Of a stretch of 64,000 nt of DNA, positions 28,603-38,599 are shown in pieces (positions within the stretch are counted from its first letter, which is position 1; each line of letters opens with the position of its first letter). The stretch spans positions 124,001 through 188,000 of the forward strand of contig NZ_NRDF01000001.1 of the NCBI RefSeq assembly GCF_003130205.1, in the 5' to 3' direction. The stretch comes from Aggregatibacter actinomycetemcomitans (GTDB lineage Bacteria > Pseudomonadota > Gammaproteobacteria > Enterobacterales > Pasteurellaceae). The notes beneath the pieces were generated by a model, which did not search any database, was not told the origin of the DNA, and was given only the letters and a program-made list of their open reading frames with translations. The translations under genes and the position numbers were made by a program.

Positions 28603-31095
28603 ATGGTAGAAGAATTAAAAGGCGCGCCAAAGAAACTGAGTTTACAGCGCAGAACGAAAACCACTGTCAGTGGTACCAGCGCTTCCGGCAAGAGTAAAGA
28701 AGTACAGGTGGAAGTGCGTAAAAAACGTACTATTCCGACAGAATCCGCACAAAAAGCCGAAGAAGCGGCAAAATTGAAAGCTAGACAAGAAGCCGAGCAA
28801 AAAGCGGTGGAAGAAAAAGCGCAAAGAGCGAAAGCGGTGAAGGAAAAAGAAGCCGCCGAAAAAGCAAAACAGACACAGGCGGTTCAGTCACAAAGTGCGG
28901 TCAATAATCAAGTTAAATCTCTGGATCCGGAAAAAGAGAAACGCAAAGCGGAAGAAGCGGAATTGCGTCGTAAAGCGGAAGAGCTAGCCCGCCAAAAAGC
29001 GGAAGAGCAAGCGCGTAAAGCGGCGGAAGAGGCGAAGCGTTATGCGGAACTTTCCGATGATAATCATCACGGTAGCAATGCAGAAGATTACTCCGATTAC
29101 AATTTAACCTCCAGCTATGCCCTTGAAGCAGAAGATGAAGAAGAGCGTCGCAATGAAGGTCGCGGTCGTGGTAAAAATAAAGTTGCCAAGGCGAAAAAAG
29201 GCGGACGTGATGATGACAGCAATAAAAATGAACGCGAGTCTAACCGTCGCAACCAAAAAGATGTGAAAGGCGGCAAAGGTAAACAAGCGAAAAAAAGTAG
29301 CGCATTACAGCAAGCCTTTACCAAACCGGCGCAAGCGGTTAACCGTGACGTCGTGATCGGCGAAACCATTACCGTTGCCGAACTTGCCAATAAAATGGCG
29401 GTAAAAGCCACCGAAGTGATTAAAACCATGATGAAAATGGGCGCCATGGCGACCATCAACCAAGTGATCGACCAAGAAACCGCACAATTGGTGGCGGAAG
29501 AAATGGGTCACAAAGTGATCGTGCGTAAAGAAAACGAGTTAGAAGAAGCGGTGATGAGCGATCGTGATGTGGACGCCGAATTGGTTACCCGGGCACCGGT
29601 GGTGACTATCATGGGGCACGTTGACCACGGTAAAACCTCCTTGCTTGACTATATTCGTAAGGCCAAAGTGGCGGCAGGCGAAGCCGGCGGGATTACGCAA
29701 CATATCGGTGCGTATCATGTGGAAACCGACGACGGCAAGATGATCACTTTCTTAGATACCCCGGGACACGCGGCGTTTACTTCCATGCGTGCCCGCGGTG
29801 CGAAAGCAACGGACATCGTGGTGCTTGTGGTTGCTGCCGATGACGGCGTGATGCCGCAAACCATCGAAGCGATCCAGCACGCCAAAGCGGCGGGTGTGCC
29901 GATTGTGGTGGCGGTAAACAAAATCGATAAACCGGAAGCCAATCCGGAACACGTCGAGCAAGAATTATTGCAATATGATGTTATCGCCGAAAAATTCGGT
30001 GGTGATGTGCAATTTGTGTATGTTTCCGCGAAAAAAGGGACCGGCGTTGACGAGTTGCTTGAAGCCATCTTGTTGCAATCCGAAGTGCTTGAGTTAACCG
30101 CCGTGAAAAACGGCATGGCGACAGGCGTGGTGATTGAATCCTACTTGGATAAAGGTCGGGGTCCGGTAGCTACCATTTTGGTTCAATCCGGTACTTTAGC
30201 TAAAGGCGACATCCTGCTTTGTGGTTTCGAATACGGACGCGTGCGTGCAATGCGCGATGAAAACGGTAAAGAAATCGACGAAGCCGGTCCGGCAATTCCG
30301 GTGGAAGTGTTAGGGCTTTCCGGCGTACTGGCGGCAGGTGATGAAGCCACAGTGGTGCGTGATGAGAAGAAAGCGCGCGAAGTGGCGTTATACCGTCAAG
30401 GTAAATTCCGTGAAGTGAAACTTGCCCGTCAACAAAAAGCCAAACTGGAAAATATGTTTAGCAACATGGCGGAGGGCGATATGGCGGAATTGAACGTCAT
30501 TGTGAAAGCGGACGTTCAAGGTTCCGTGGAAGCCATCGTTCAATCTTTAATGGAACTGTCAACGGACGAAGTGAAAGTGAAAGTGGTCGGCTCCGGCGTG
30601 GGTGGTATTACCGAAACCGACGCGACCCTTGCCGCGGCATCCAACGCCATTATTGTCGGCTTTAACGTGCGTGCAGACGGCTCCGCCCGCCGCATTATCG
30701 AAAGCGAAAACATTGATTTACGTTACTATTCCATCATTTACGAATTGCTCAACGAAATCAAAGCGGCAATGAGCGGTATGCTCCAACCTGAATTCAAACA
30801 AGAAATCATCGGCTTGGCAGAAGTGCGGGATGTGTTCCGTCATCCGAAATTCGGCGCGATCGCCGGTTGTATGGTGACCGAAGGTGTCGTGAAACGTAAC
30901 AACCCAATCCGTGTATTGCGCGACAATGTGGTGATTTTTGAAGGCGAACTGGAATCCCTCCGCCGCTTCAAAGACGACGTCTCCAAAGTGCGCAACGGCA
31001 TGGAATGCGGTATCGGCGTGAAGAACTACAACGACGTAAAAGTCAGCGACCAGATTGAGGTGTTTGAAGTGGTTGAGGTTAAACGCTCGATTTAA
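28603..31095 (+). CDS. infB: Translation initiation factor IF-2
   Basis: An 830-residue GTPase that brings fMet-tRNA to the 30S subunit. The N-terminal third is a lysine/alanine/glutamate-rich helical region, which also hosts an uptake signal. The G1 motif GHVDHGKT starts at residue 338. DTPGHAAF (G3) and NKIDKP (G4) follow, and C-terminal domains IV-VI2 are complete. An internal start for a shorter IF-2 form is plausible but cannot be fixed by eye. Confidence 0.97.
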   Translation: MVEELKGAPKKLSLQRRTKTTVSGTSASGKSKEVQVEVRKKRTIPTESAQKAEEAAKLKARQEAEQKAVEEKAQRAKAVKEKEAAEKAKQTQAVQSQSAVNNQVKSLDPEKEKRKAEEAELRRKAEELARQKAEEQARKAAEEAKRYAELSDDNHHGSNAEDYSDYNLTSSYALEAEDEEERRNEGRGRGKNKVAKAKKGGRDDDSNKNERESNRRNQKDVKGGKGKQAKKSSALQQAFTKPAQAVNRDVVIGETITVAELANKMAVKATEVIKTMMKMGAMATINQVIDQETAQLVAEEMGHKVIVRKENELEEAVMSDRDVDAELVTRAPVVTIMGHVDHGKTSLLDYIRKAKVAAGEAGGITQHIGAYHVETDDGKMITFLDTPGHAAFTSMRARGAKATDIVVLVVAADDGVMPQTIEAIQHAKAAGVPIVVAVNKIDKPEANPEHVEQELLQYDVIAEKFGGDVQFVYVSAKKGTGVDELLEAILLQSEVLELTAVKNGMATGVVIESYLDKGRGPVATILVQSGTLAKGDILLCGFEYGRVRAMRDENGKEIDEAGPAIPVEVLGLSGVLAAGDEATVVRDEKKAREVALYRQGKFREVKLARQQKAKLENMFSNMAEGDMAELNVIVKADVQGSVEAIVQSLMELSTDEVKVKVVGSGVGGITETDATLAAASNAIIVGFNVRADGSARRIIESENIDLRYYSIIYELLNEIKAAMSGMLQPEFKQEIIGLAEVRDVFRHPKFGAIAGCMVTEGVVKRNNPIRVLRDNVVIFEGELESLRRFKDDVSKVRNGMECGIGVKNYNDVKVSDQIEVFEVVEVKRSI

Positions 31096-31103
31096 TCCTT
31101 TAA

Positions 31104-31140
31104 TTGCGGTCGATTTTTATCAAATTTGACCGCAAATTTT
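31104..31140 (+). terminator. Weak terminator-like hairpin after infB
   Basis: TTGCGGTC (31104-31111) pairs with GACCGCAA (31128-31135), followed by ATTTT. It looks like a degenerate inverted uptake-signal pair. Confidence 0.5.
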
Positions 31141-31168
31141 ATGTTGTAGCTCTTGAAAGGATGAAAAT

Positions 31169-31459
31169 ATGTATCTAATTGAGTTAATTTGGAGGCCATG
31201 GGATATTTTTATCGTCGCTTGGGCATTCATTAACGCAGTTTGTGTTTTTTGGGGAGCATATACCCGAAAATTTTTGTGTGGTATTGGCTTACCTATCTTC
31301 ATTAAACTTGGGTTTTGGGGCTATTCATTAACCCTTAGTAGCTCAGATGCAGGATGGATAGTATTTATATTATTTTTCGATATTGTAGCTACCATACTTA
31401 TTGTGTTAGTAGCTTCATTATTAGGAAGGCGATTTTCAAAATTTGAGAATGAGTTGTAA
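31169..31459 (+). CDS. Small hypothetical membrane protein
   Basis: The 96-residue product has three predicted membrane helices (about residues 10-29, 38-56 and 61-86) and ends with a short charged tail. I do not recognise a family. An AAGGATG-type site lies upstream of the ATG. It interrupts the otherwise conserved infB-rbfA junction and is A+T-richer than its neighbours, so it is probably a late insertion. Confidence 0.55.
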   Translation: MYLIELIWRPWDIFIVAWAFINAVCVFWGAYTRKFLCGIGLPIFIKLGFWGYSLTLSSSDAGWIVFILFFDIVATILIVLVASLLGRRFSKFENEL

Positions 31460-31627
31460 CAGAACCGCAAAATATAATTAATTGGGTAAATTATAATAAT
31501 TATGCTCAATGAAATATTGAAAAATTACTCTTTCCCTACTAAATCTCTATGTGTAGATTGAGTTGTTACATACTCACGAATTTAATTAATAGTGGGTTAG
31601 CAAACCCACCTTACAAGAGATAACAAA

Positions 31628-32014
31628 ATGGCTCGAGAATTCAAACGTAGCGACCGTGTCGCACAAGAAATCCAAAAAGAAATCGCGGTGATTTTACAGC
31701 GCGAAGTGAAAGATCCACGAATCGGCATGGTGACCGTGTCCGATGTGGACGTCTCCGGTGATTTGGCGTATGCCAAAGTGTTTGTCACGTTCCTGTTTGA
31801 TCATGATGAACAAGCCATCGCGCAAGGTATGAAAGGCTTGGAAAAAGCCGCGCCTTATATTCGTACCCTACTGGGTAAAGCCATGCGCTTGCGTATCGTG
31901 CCGGAAATTCGTTTTATTTACGATCAATCCTTGGTGGAAGGCATGCGTATGTCGAATCTAGTGACCAATGTGGTGCGTGAAGATCAGAAAAAACACCATG
32001 AGGACAACGAGTAA
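31628..32014 (+). CDS. rbfA: 30S ribosome-binding factor A
   Basis: A 128-residue KH-like protein for 16S 5'-end maturation and cold adaptation. The blocks [21 protein letters not shown] and [15 protein letters not shown] are typical. The stop overlaps the truB start by one base (TAATG), so the two are translationally coupled. Confidence 0.96.
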   Translation: MAREFKRSDRVAQEIQKEIAVILQREVKDPRIGMVTVSDVDVSGDLAYAKVFVTFLFDHDEQAIAQGMKGLEKAAPYIRTLLGKAMRLRIVPEIRFIYDQSLVEGMRMSNLVTNVVREDQKKHHEDNE

Positions 32015-32931
32015 TGTCCAAACCGCGTAAACGTGGGCGTGATATTCACGGCGTGTTTTTATTGGATAAACCGCAGGGAATGTCTTCTAACGACATTATG
32101 CAAAAAGTGAAACGTATTTTTCAGGCGAACAAAGCCGGGCATACGGGGGCGTTGGATCCGTTAGCTACGGGAATGTTGCCCATTTGTTTGGGCGAAGCCA
32201 CAAAGTTTTCCCGGTTTTTGCTGGATGCCGATAAACGTTATTTGGTGACGGCAAAGTTGGGCGAACGCACCGACACCTCCGACGCCGAAGGGCTGGTGGT
32301 GAAAACCCGGGTGGTGAATGTTAAAACACCTGAAATTTTGACCGCACTTGAGGCTTTTCGCGGCGATATTTTGCAAGTGCCGACCATGTTTTCTGCCTTG
32401 AAGCATAACGGCAAACCCCTTTATGAATATGCCCGTGCCGGCATTATGGTGGAGCGGGAAGCGCGTCCCATCACGATCTTTGAATTAAACTTCATTGAAT
32501 ACCACGCGCCGTATTTAACTCTCGAAGTGCATTGTTCCAAAGGCACTTACATTCGCACCCTGATAGATGATTTAGGCGAAGCCCTTGGCTGCGGCGCACA
32601 CGTCACCATGCTACGCCGCACGGTGGTGGCGGATTACCCGACGGAAAAAATACTGGATTGGAATGCCTTGCAAGCCTTGGCGGAACAACAGGATTTGGCA
32701 ATATTGGATGCGCTTTTGTTGCCGATGGATACCGCCGTAGCGAAACTCCCAGTGTTAACTTTAGATGAAAGCCAAACCCAAAGTATCGGATTCGGGCAAC
32801 GCATAAAATTCGATAACCCGAAAAAATTACAAGGACAAGTGCGGTTGTTTTCTCACACAAATCGCTTTCTTGGCGTGGCAATGATTGATGAGAATAATGT
32901 GATTCGACCACAGCGGCTTGTGGTGTATTGA
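32014..32931 (+). CDS. truB: tRNA pseudouridine(55) synthase
   Basis: A 305-residue enzyme making pseudouridine 55 in the T-loop of tRNAs. [14 protein letters not shown] leads into motif I with the catalytic aspartate in [15 protein letters not shown]. The [15 protein letters not shown] block and a C-terminal PUA-like domain follow. An uptake signal lies within the gene. It ends the rimP-truB cluster at a uptake-signal terminator. Confidence 0.97.
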   Translation: MSKPRKRGRDIHGVFLLDKPQGMSSNDIMQKVKRIFQANKAGHTGALDPLATGMLPICLGEATKFSRFLLDADKRYLVTAKLGERTDTSDAEGLVVKTRVVNVKTPEILTALEAFRGDILQVPTMFSALKHNGKPLYEYARAGIMVEREARPITIFELNFIEYHAPYLTLEVHCSKGTYIRTLIDDLGEALGCGAHVTMLRRTVVADYPTEKILDWNALQALAEQQDLAILDALLLPMDTAVAKLPVLTLDESQTQSIGFGQRIKFDNPKKLQGQVRLFSHTNRFLGVAMIDENNVIRPQRLVVY

Positions 32932-32934
32932 TGA

Positions 32935-32966
32935 AAAAAGTGCGGTGAATTTTCACCGCACTTTTT
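32935..32966 (+). terminator. Terminator after truB built from an inverted uptake-signal pair
   Basis: AAAAAGTGCGGTGAA and its exact inverse TTCACCGCACTTTTT meet with a two-base spacer, giving a 15-bp stem with terminal T-run. Confidence 0.9.
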
Positions 32967-33021
32967 GTGTTATCAATATTGAATTGCTACCTATTAGCTA
33001 ATCTGCGAGTCTAATTTCCTT

Positions 33022-33484
33022 TCACTTGTAAGCCAATTTTCCTAATCCGCAAAAAAAGCGGGCAGTCAGCATTTTTTCGCCGTCATTCAGGAAAATTTCC
33101 ACCATAGAACGATCAAATAACATTTCCATATTTTGCAGATTTTCAATGTTGTAATAGCATTTGCCGCCAAATTTTTCTATGAGTTCTGTTTGTTCCGTTG
33201 TGCCGCGATCTAAGTAAAGTACGCTGTTGTCATAAGACAAGTGACTTTTTTCTCTTTGGCGCTTTGAAGAAATCAAGTTTGAAGGCTTGATTGTTTGCAT
33301 TGAACTTCACATAAGCGCGATCTAAATGGGCGATTTCCGCCTGATTTTCTAAGCTGAGCGCAGAAAGTGCGGTCAGATTTTCATACGTTTTTGCAATCGG
33401 GCGCTGATAGATTTTGGTTCCTGCCAAATGTAATTCCTGTGGCATGGTGAGTGTGGAATGCCATTTGAACGGATCTGTCGGATA
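33022..33484 (-). pseudogene. scrB: Remnant of sucrose-6-phosphate hydrolase (GH32), C-terminal part
   Basis: Minus-strand reading gives DPFKWHSTLTMPQELHLAG, a conserved GH32 segment, then GTKIYQRPIAKTYENL in one frame down to about 33240. The frame then shifts to LSYDNSVLYLDRGTTEQTEL and FDRSMVEIFLNDGEKMLTARFF, the C-terminal beta-sandwich, with a stop at 33022. The catalytic N-terminal two thirds (WMNDPNG, RDP, EC motifs) are missing; the fragment is fused directly to the scrK remnant. The gene cannot make an active enzyme. Confidence 0.82.
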
Positions 33485-33486
33485 GG

Positions 33487-33851
33487 TTACAGCAAACCGC
33501 CTACGAAGACATCGCCTGCGCCGGTGGTATCAATCGGTTGTGACAGTTTACCGGCGACAATATTGCGGGTTTGGCTGAGATGATAAAGCATGCTGTCTTT
33601 GCCTAAGGTAACGATAATCAATTTTCTGGACAAAGTGCGGTGATTTTTTCAGAAGCTTCGTCTAATGTTTGGGCGTCGGTAAGCAATGTTAATTCTTCTT
33701 CCGAGAATTTCAATGCGCCCGCCAATACCTCCGCCACATTTGCCGGCGCACCGCCCGCACAACGCAAATAATGGTTTTCCCCGTCCGGAATTAAATCCAC
33801 CACGGCATCACCCGGCACTCGGATTTTTTGGTTCAACATATTCTCCCGCAA
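33487..33851 (-). pseudogene. scrK: Remnant of PfkB-family fructokinase
   Basis: From an ATG at 33851 the frame gives GDAVVDLIPDGENHYL and the PfkB signature GGAPANVAEVLAG, then jumps to a later kinase segment (FSEEELTLLTDAQTLDEASE). After a frameshift near 33620 the second PfkB signature DTTGAGDVFVGGLL is read, ending at a TAA (33487-33489). The part between N-terminus and mid-protein is deleted, as is the C-terminus. With scrB it marks a lost sucrose-use locus. Confidence 0.82.
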
Positions 33852-34025
33852 GCTATAGATTTATATTCTGTTTGAATGCAGAGTTTTGGAAAATCTCTAC
33901 AGAAAAACACCCGTTTTTTCGATGAAATGATTTTACAAACTGACTCTTTTTCAAATAGTTTTTTATTTCGTGTTGGATAAAACCGTGGCTGACAATACAG
34001 CAATCTTGTTTTAGTAAGGTTGGTA

Positions 34026-34433
34026 TTATTTCTTAACTCGCTTTTTTTCTTCACCAATCTTTTTTTGTGTTTTGTTTAGTCCCAGTAACCATAAGATTCT
34101 GGAAAGCATAAACCATGAATTAAGCGTTAGTTTTATTTTAGGCATATTTGTTATTTTCAGATCAAACTCTTTTAACTCCTCCAATGTAATTAATTCATGA
34201 TCCGGGAATAAAGCGTTTGCTGTTTTCTGCGCTCTTATCAGAGGAGAAACAAATATTTTCTGAATTGTGAGAATATTTTGATATGAAGTACTTTGTTTGA
34301 AGGAATTTATTTCATCTAATGCCAAGGATTCAGTTTCGTTATATTCAACCAAACGATTTTGAGCAATAGTGGCGTTACATTTACTTCCATCAACTAACGG
34401 TGTTACATGTCTGATAAGAACGATTTTAGGCAT
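34026..34433 (-). CDS. Histidine phosphatase-superfamily protein, probably truncated
   Basis: About 135 residues from the ATG at 34433 (MPKIVLIRHVTPLVDG; the RH motif holds the phosphorylated histidine). SPLIRAQKTANALFP is the second conserved block. Full phosphoglycerate-mutase-like domains need about 190-200 residues and a late second catalytic histidine, which is not seen before the stop at 34026; the chain ends in KKRVKK where an active protein would continue. An alternative start at 34463 exists. Base composition is A+T-rich, consistent with accessory origin. Confidence 0.55.
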   Translation of the reverse strand: MPKIVLIRHVTPLVDGSKCNATIAQNRLVEYNETESLALDEINSFKQSTSYQNILTIQKIFVSPLIRAQKTANALFPDHELITLEELKEFDLKITNMPKIKLTLNSWFMLSRILWLLGLNKTQKKIGEEKKRVKK

Positions 34434-34470
34434 ACTATTTAAAAATGCAGTTACAAAACGCATGGCGTTT

Positions 34471-34535
34471 TGAGCGTTGGCTTTGCCAACGACTCCTATG
34501 GGGTGAGTAAATCAGCTATGCTGATTTACGAATAA
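34471..34535 (+). repeat. USS-linked three-hairpin intergenic repeat, copy B
   Basis: Hairpin 1 is CGTTGGC-TTT-GCCAACG (34475-34491). Hairpin 2 is CTCC-TAT-GGGG. Hairpin 3 is a perfect 10-bp stem GTAAATCAGC-TAT-GCTGATTTAC (34507-34529), followed by GAATAAA. Compare copies at 10109 and 47733. Confidence 0.7.
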
Positions 34536-34540
34536 AAATA

Positions 34541-34573
34541 ACCGCACTTTATGGCTGGCATGAAAAGTGCGGT
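34541..34573 (-). terminator. Inverted uptake-signal pair, terminator of tyrS
   Basis: ACCGCACTTT (34541-34550) and AAAGTGCGGT (34564-34573) form a stem; on the minus strand TATTTTTATT follows, 18 bases after the tyrS stop. Confidence 0.7.
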
Positions 34574-34590
34574 CGTTTCTTGTGATGTTT

Positions 34591-35778
34591 TTATTTCACC
34601 GTCACCTTGGCGAACCTGCGTTTGCCCACTTGGTAAACGGCGGTGGAGGCGGTGATGATCAGTTTGGCGTCTTCTGCTTTTTCACCGTCAATTTTTACGC
34701 CGCCTTGCTGTACCATGCGATTGGCTTCAGAAGTGGAGGCGACTAAGCTGGCTTCTTTTAACAGGTTGGCAAGCCCGATTTCGCCTTCGAAGGTGAATTC
34801 CGGCATGTCGTCCGGCATGGCGCCTTTTTGAAAGCGGTTGATAAATTCTTGTTCCGCTGCGTTCGCATCGGCTTCATTGTGGAAGCGGGCGATGATTTCT
34901 TTCGCCAGCAGGATTTTCACATCACGCGGATTTTTACCGTTCGCCACATCTGCTTTCAATTGGGCGATTTCCGTTAACGGGCGGAAGGAAAGCAGGTTAT
35001 ACCAATCCCACATTAGATCATCGGAAATGGACATGATTTTACCGAACATTTCGCTCGGTGCGTCCGTTACACCAATGTAATTACCAAGGGATTTGGACAT
35101 TTTTTTCTCGCCGTCCAAGCCCACCAACAGCGGCAGGGTAATTGCCACTTGCGGTTTTTGACCGGCGGATTTTTGTAACTCACGACCCACCAATAAATTG
35201 AATTTTTGGTCGGTCCCGCCAAGTTCAACGTCGGCTTCTAAGGCAACGGAATCGTGTCCTTGCAGAAGCGGATAAATGAATTCGTGAATGGCGATCGGTT
35301 GGTTGTTGGAAAAGCGTTTTTTGAAATCATCACGTTCCAACATACGGGCAACGGTGTAGTTACTCGCCAGGCGAATCATGCCTTCGGTGCCGAGCTTGCC
35401 GAGCCAGTCGGAGTTAAACACGATGCGGGTTTTTTGCGGATCCAAAATTTTGTAGATTTGTTGTTTGTAAGTTTCCGCGTTACGCAATACGTCTTCGCGA
35501 CTAAGCGGCGGGCGGGTGGTGTTTTTACCGGACGGGTCGCCCACCATGCCGGTGAAGTCGCCGATGAGGAAAATCACTTCGTGACCGAAGTTTTGGAATT
35601 GGCGTAACTTATTAAGCACAACGGTATGACCTAAATGAATGTCCGGAGCGGTTGGGTCTGCACCGAGTTTCACGCGCAGCGGGCGATTTTCTTTAAGTTT
35701 TTCAATTAAATCCTGTTCGGAAAGAATTTCATCTACACCGCGCTTTAGTTCTGCGAGAATGGTATTCATATCAGTCAT
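34591..35778 (-). CDS. tyrS: Tyrosyl-tRNA synthetase
   Basis: A 395-residue class I synthetase of the TyrZ type. The HIGH-like signature reads HLGHT ([16 protein letters not shown]) and the KMSKS loop is [12 protein letters not shown]. The C-terminal S4-like RNA-binding domain ([18 protein letters not shown]) is complete. A TATAAT box on the minus strand (complement of 35817-35822) lies 40 bases upstream and probably drives it. Confidence 0.97.
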   Translation of the reverse strand: MTDMNTILAELKRGVDEILSEQDLIEKLKENRPLRVKLGADPTAPDIHLGHTVVLNKLRQFQNFGHEVIFLIGDFTGMVGDPSGKNTTRPPLSREDVLRNAETYKQQIYKILDPQKTRIVFNSDWLGKLGTEGMIRLASNYTVARMLERDDFKKRFSNNQPIAIHEFIYPLLQGHDSVALEADVELGGTDQKFNLLVGRELQKSAGQKPQVAITLPLLVGLDGEKKMSKSLGNYIGVTDAPSEMFGKIMSISDDLMWDWYNLLSFRPLTEIAQLKADVANGKNPRDVKILLAKEIIARFHNEADANAAEQEFINRFQKGAMPDDMPEFTFEGEIGLANLLKEASLVASTSEANRMVQQGGVKIDGEKAEDAKLIITASTAVYQVGKRRFAKVTVK

Positions 35779-35876
35779 GTTACTTCCTAATGTTATTCAA
35801 TTTACAGAAAGGCTACATTATAGAGATTATTCGACAAATTTGAATTTTTTTTACCTCGGTGCGGCAAATTTCAGGC

Positions 35877-35909
35877 AAAAAAAACGCCTCTTTTGTGGGG
35901 GAGGAGGCG
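35877..35909 (-). terminator. Terminator between sfsA and tyrS
   Basis: On the minus strand CGCCTC (complement of 35904-35909) pairs with GAGGCG, followed by eight T residues. It ends sfsA transcription before the tyrS promoter. Confidence 0.85.
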
Positions 35910-36025
35910 CTAAATGTTGGAGTGATTATCCATTTATTGTTTGAATGGTCCAAATGATAATTGTTCTCAAATATGAAGTCAAGCACCTTAGTGAAAATAA
36001 TTATCAAATAAATGGCGATTCAAAT

Positions 36026-36751
36026 TTAATCCGCTTTAAACGGTGCCACTTTAGTCAGATTAAGTGCGGTGGGAATGCCTTGTGTTTTTTCAAACTCGGC
36101 GGCATAAGCATAGGCTTCCACACCTTCTTTCAGCGCCTGATGAAGTAACTCGTCATATTTGGTGTCAATGTGTTTGGCGACTTGGAAATGATCAAAACCA
36201 TCATGTAGCCCACAGAAGAAAATCACTGCACGATGTCCTTGTTTTTTCATAGTGATCAATTCGCGTAAATGTTTTTGACCGCGAGTGGTTACCGCGTCGG
36301 GAAACATACCGAGCTTTTTATCATTATCCACATAAGTGATGGATTTCACTTCCACATAGCAATCAGGCAGATCTTTGCCTTTCAGCAAGAAATCAATACG
36401 ACTGTTCTCTTCGCCGTATTTCACTTCGGGGTAGATTTTATCATACATGGCAAGTTCAATAATTTGCTTTTTTTGTAGCGCATCAAAGGTGAGTTGATTG
36501 GAACGATGGGTATTGATACAAACCAAGTAGCCGTTTGCCAATTGGGTCAGCTCCCAGGAGCTCGGGTATTTGCGCGTGGTGCTGTCGGAGGTGGAATACC
36601 ACAGAGTGTCGCCTTCTGTGCCACAACCGATCATGGCACCGGTATTAGCGCAGTGCAAGGTAGTGATCTCGCCGTTCGGTAGTTGTACATCGGCGAGAAA
36701 ACGTTTGTAACGACGAATTAGGGTAGCGGATTGGAGTGATGGTAATTGCAT
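36026..36751 (-). CDS. sfsA: SfsA, sugar fermentation stimulation protein / nuclease-fold
   Basis: A 241-residue protein with the SfsA order: [27 protein letters not shown], an [10 protein letters not shown]-like block (here [13 protein letters not shown]), and [12 protein letters not shown] followed by [16 protein letters not shown], the nuclease-like core. In E. coli it affects maltose metabolism and binds DNA; the exact role is unclear. I use the ATG at 36751; the upstream extension to 36805 contains a uptake signal and is not conserved. Confidence 0.93.
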   Translation of the reverse strand: MQLPSLQSATLIRRYKRFLADVQLPNGEITTLHCANTGAMIGCGTEGDTLWYSTSDSTTRKYPSSWELTQLANGYLVCINTHRSNQLTFDALQKKQIIELAMYDKIYPEVKYGEENSRIDFLLKGKDLPDCYVEVKSITYVDNDKKLGMFPDAVTTRGQKHLRELITMKKQGHRAVIFFCGLHDGFDHFQVAKHIDTKYDELLHQALKEGVEAYAYAAEFEKTQGIPTALNLTKVAPFKAD

Positions 36752-37053
36752 AGTGTTGACCTTTGAAGAATAAAGTGCGGTTGATTTTTTAAGTGTTTTT
36801 AGCACGCCAAAGTTAAAAAGCTAAATAGCGGAAAACGATTAGTGCGCTAAAATAGCAAAGTTAGTAGTGAATTTCTAATTTTTTTGCATAAATGAAGTAT
36901 TGTAATAGGGATTACATATCAAAGAAAAAGCTGAAAAAATTTTTTTACTTTTTCCCCATCAATGATAGAGTTAGTTACAGTTTGGCTGTTTTAGAATAGT
37001 CACTTGGGGTGGGTAATTTTACCCGGATTATTAATCAATCAAAGGGAATCATT
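36752..37053. other. Divergent intergenic region sfsA/pntA
   Basis: About 300 bases with one uptake signal near 36773 and A/T-rich runs. It must hold the promoters of both genes; I do not see a box pair good enough to call. Confidence 0.4.
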
Positions 37054-38589
37054 ATGTTAATTGGTGTACCTAGAGAACTACTTGATAATGAAAGTCGCGT
37101 GGCGGCAACGCCGAAGACGGTTCAGCAAATTTTGAAGCTTGGCTTTGAAGTGATTGTTGAACATGATGCGGGTTTTAAAGCAAGCTTTGAGGATCAGGCA
37201 TTTGCGGCAGCCGGCGCGAAAATCGGCGATACGGCGCAGGTTTGGAACGCGGATATAATTTTTAAAGTTAACGCGCCGACTGATGATGAAATTACCTTAA
37301 TGAAGGAAGGTGCGACTTTAGTCAGCTTTATTTGGCCTGCGCAAAATCCGCCATTAATGGAAAAACTCTCCGCGAAAAAGATCAATGTGTTGGCTATGGA
37401 TGCCGTGCCGCGTATTTCACGGGCACAAGCGCTTGATGCGTTAAGCTCCATGGCGAATATTGCGGGTTACCGTGCGGTAGTTGAAGCCGCTCATGAATTC
37501 GGTAGCTTCTTCACCGGACAAATTACTGCTGCAGGTAAAGTACCGCCGGCGAAAGTGTTGGTGATTGGTGCGGGCGTTGCGGGTCTTGCGGCGATTGGTG
37601 CGGCAAATAGCCTCGGTGCCATTGTGCGTGCTTTTGACTCCCGTCCGGAAGTGAAAGAACAGGTTGAAAGTATGGGTGCCAGCTTCCTTGAAATTGATTT
37701 CAAAGAAGAAGGCGGCAGTGGCGACGGTTATGCGAAAGTGATGTCCGATGAATTTAATCGTCGCGCGTTAGAACTTTACGCCGAACAAGCGAAAGAAGTG
37801 GATATTATCATCACTACCGCGTTAATTCCGGGCAAACCGGCACCACGCTTGATCACTAAAGAAATGGTGGCATCCATGAAACCAGGTAGCGTAATCGTGG
37901 ATTTGGCGGCAGCCACCGGCGGTAACTGTGAACTCAGCAAAGCAGGCGAAGTGGTGGTTACCGACAATCAAGTGAAAATCATCGGTTACACTGATCTGCC
38001 AAGCCGTTTACCAACTCAATCTTCACAGCTTTACGGCACTAATCTTGTTAATTTATTGAAATTACTTTGTAAAAACAAAGATGGTCAAATTGACATTAAT
38101 TTTGGTGATGTAGTATTGCGTGGCGTGACTGTGATTCGTGACGGTGAAATTACTTGGCCGGCACCACCGATTCAGGTTTCTGCTCAGCCGCAGCAAGCAA
38201 AAGCGGCGGTAAGTGCGGCCAAAAAAGAAGATGAAAAACCGGCAGATCCGCGTAAGAAATACGGCATTATGGCAGTAGTCGGTATTCTTTTCCTGTGGCT
38301 CACTTCCATTGCACCGGCGGCTTTCTTATCACATTTAACCGTGTTCGTGTTGGCTTGTGTGGTGGGTTATTACGTGGTCTGGAACGTCAGCCATGCGTTA
38401 CATACGCCGTTAATGGCAGTCACTAATGCTATTTCGGGGATTATCATTGTAGGAGCGTTGTTGCAAATTTCACAAGGTAATCTTTTTATCAGCATGTTGG
38501 CGTTTATTGCGATTTTAGTGGCAAGCATCAACATTTTCGGTGGCTTCCGCGTCACTCAACGTATGCTTTCTATGTTTAGAAAAGGCTAA
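37054..38589 (+). CDS. pntA: NAD(P) transhydrogenase subunit alpha
   Basis: A 511-residue subunit of the proton-translocating transhydrogenase. Domain I (residues 1-390) binds NAD(H): [20 protein letters not shown] and the Rossmann glycines [17 protein letters not shown]. After a charged linker four membrane helices follow, the alpha part of domain II. The ATG at 37054 has an AAGGGAA site; an in-frame start at 37009 would add 15 non-conserved residues. Confidence 0.96.
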   Translation: MLIGVPRELLDNESRVAATPKTVQQILKLGFEVIVEHDAGFKASFEDQAFAAAGAKIGDTAQVWNADIIFKVNAPTDDEITLMKEGATLVSFIWPAQNPPLMEKLSAKKINVLAMDAVPRISRAQALDALSSMANIAGYRAVVEAAHEFGSFFTGQITAAGKVPPAKVLVIGAGVAGLAAIGAANSLGAIVRAFDSRPEVKEQVESMGASFLEIDFKEEGGSGDGYAKVMSDEFNRRALELYAEQAKEVDIIITTALIPGKPAPRLITKEMVASMKPGSVIVDLAAATGGNCELSKAGEVVVTDNQVKIIGYTDLPSRLPTQSSQLYGTNLVNLLKLLCKNKDGQIDINFGDVVLRGVTVIRDGEITWPAPPIQVSAQPQQAKAAVSAAKKEDEKPADPRKKYGIMAVVGILFLWLTSIAPAAFLSHLTVFVLACVVGYYVVWNVSHALHTPLMAVTNAISGIIIVGALLQISQGNLFISMLAFIAILVASINIFGGFRVTQRMLSMFRKG

Positions 38590-38599
38590 GGAGAAAACG

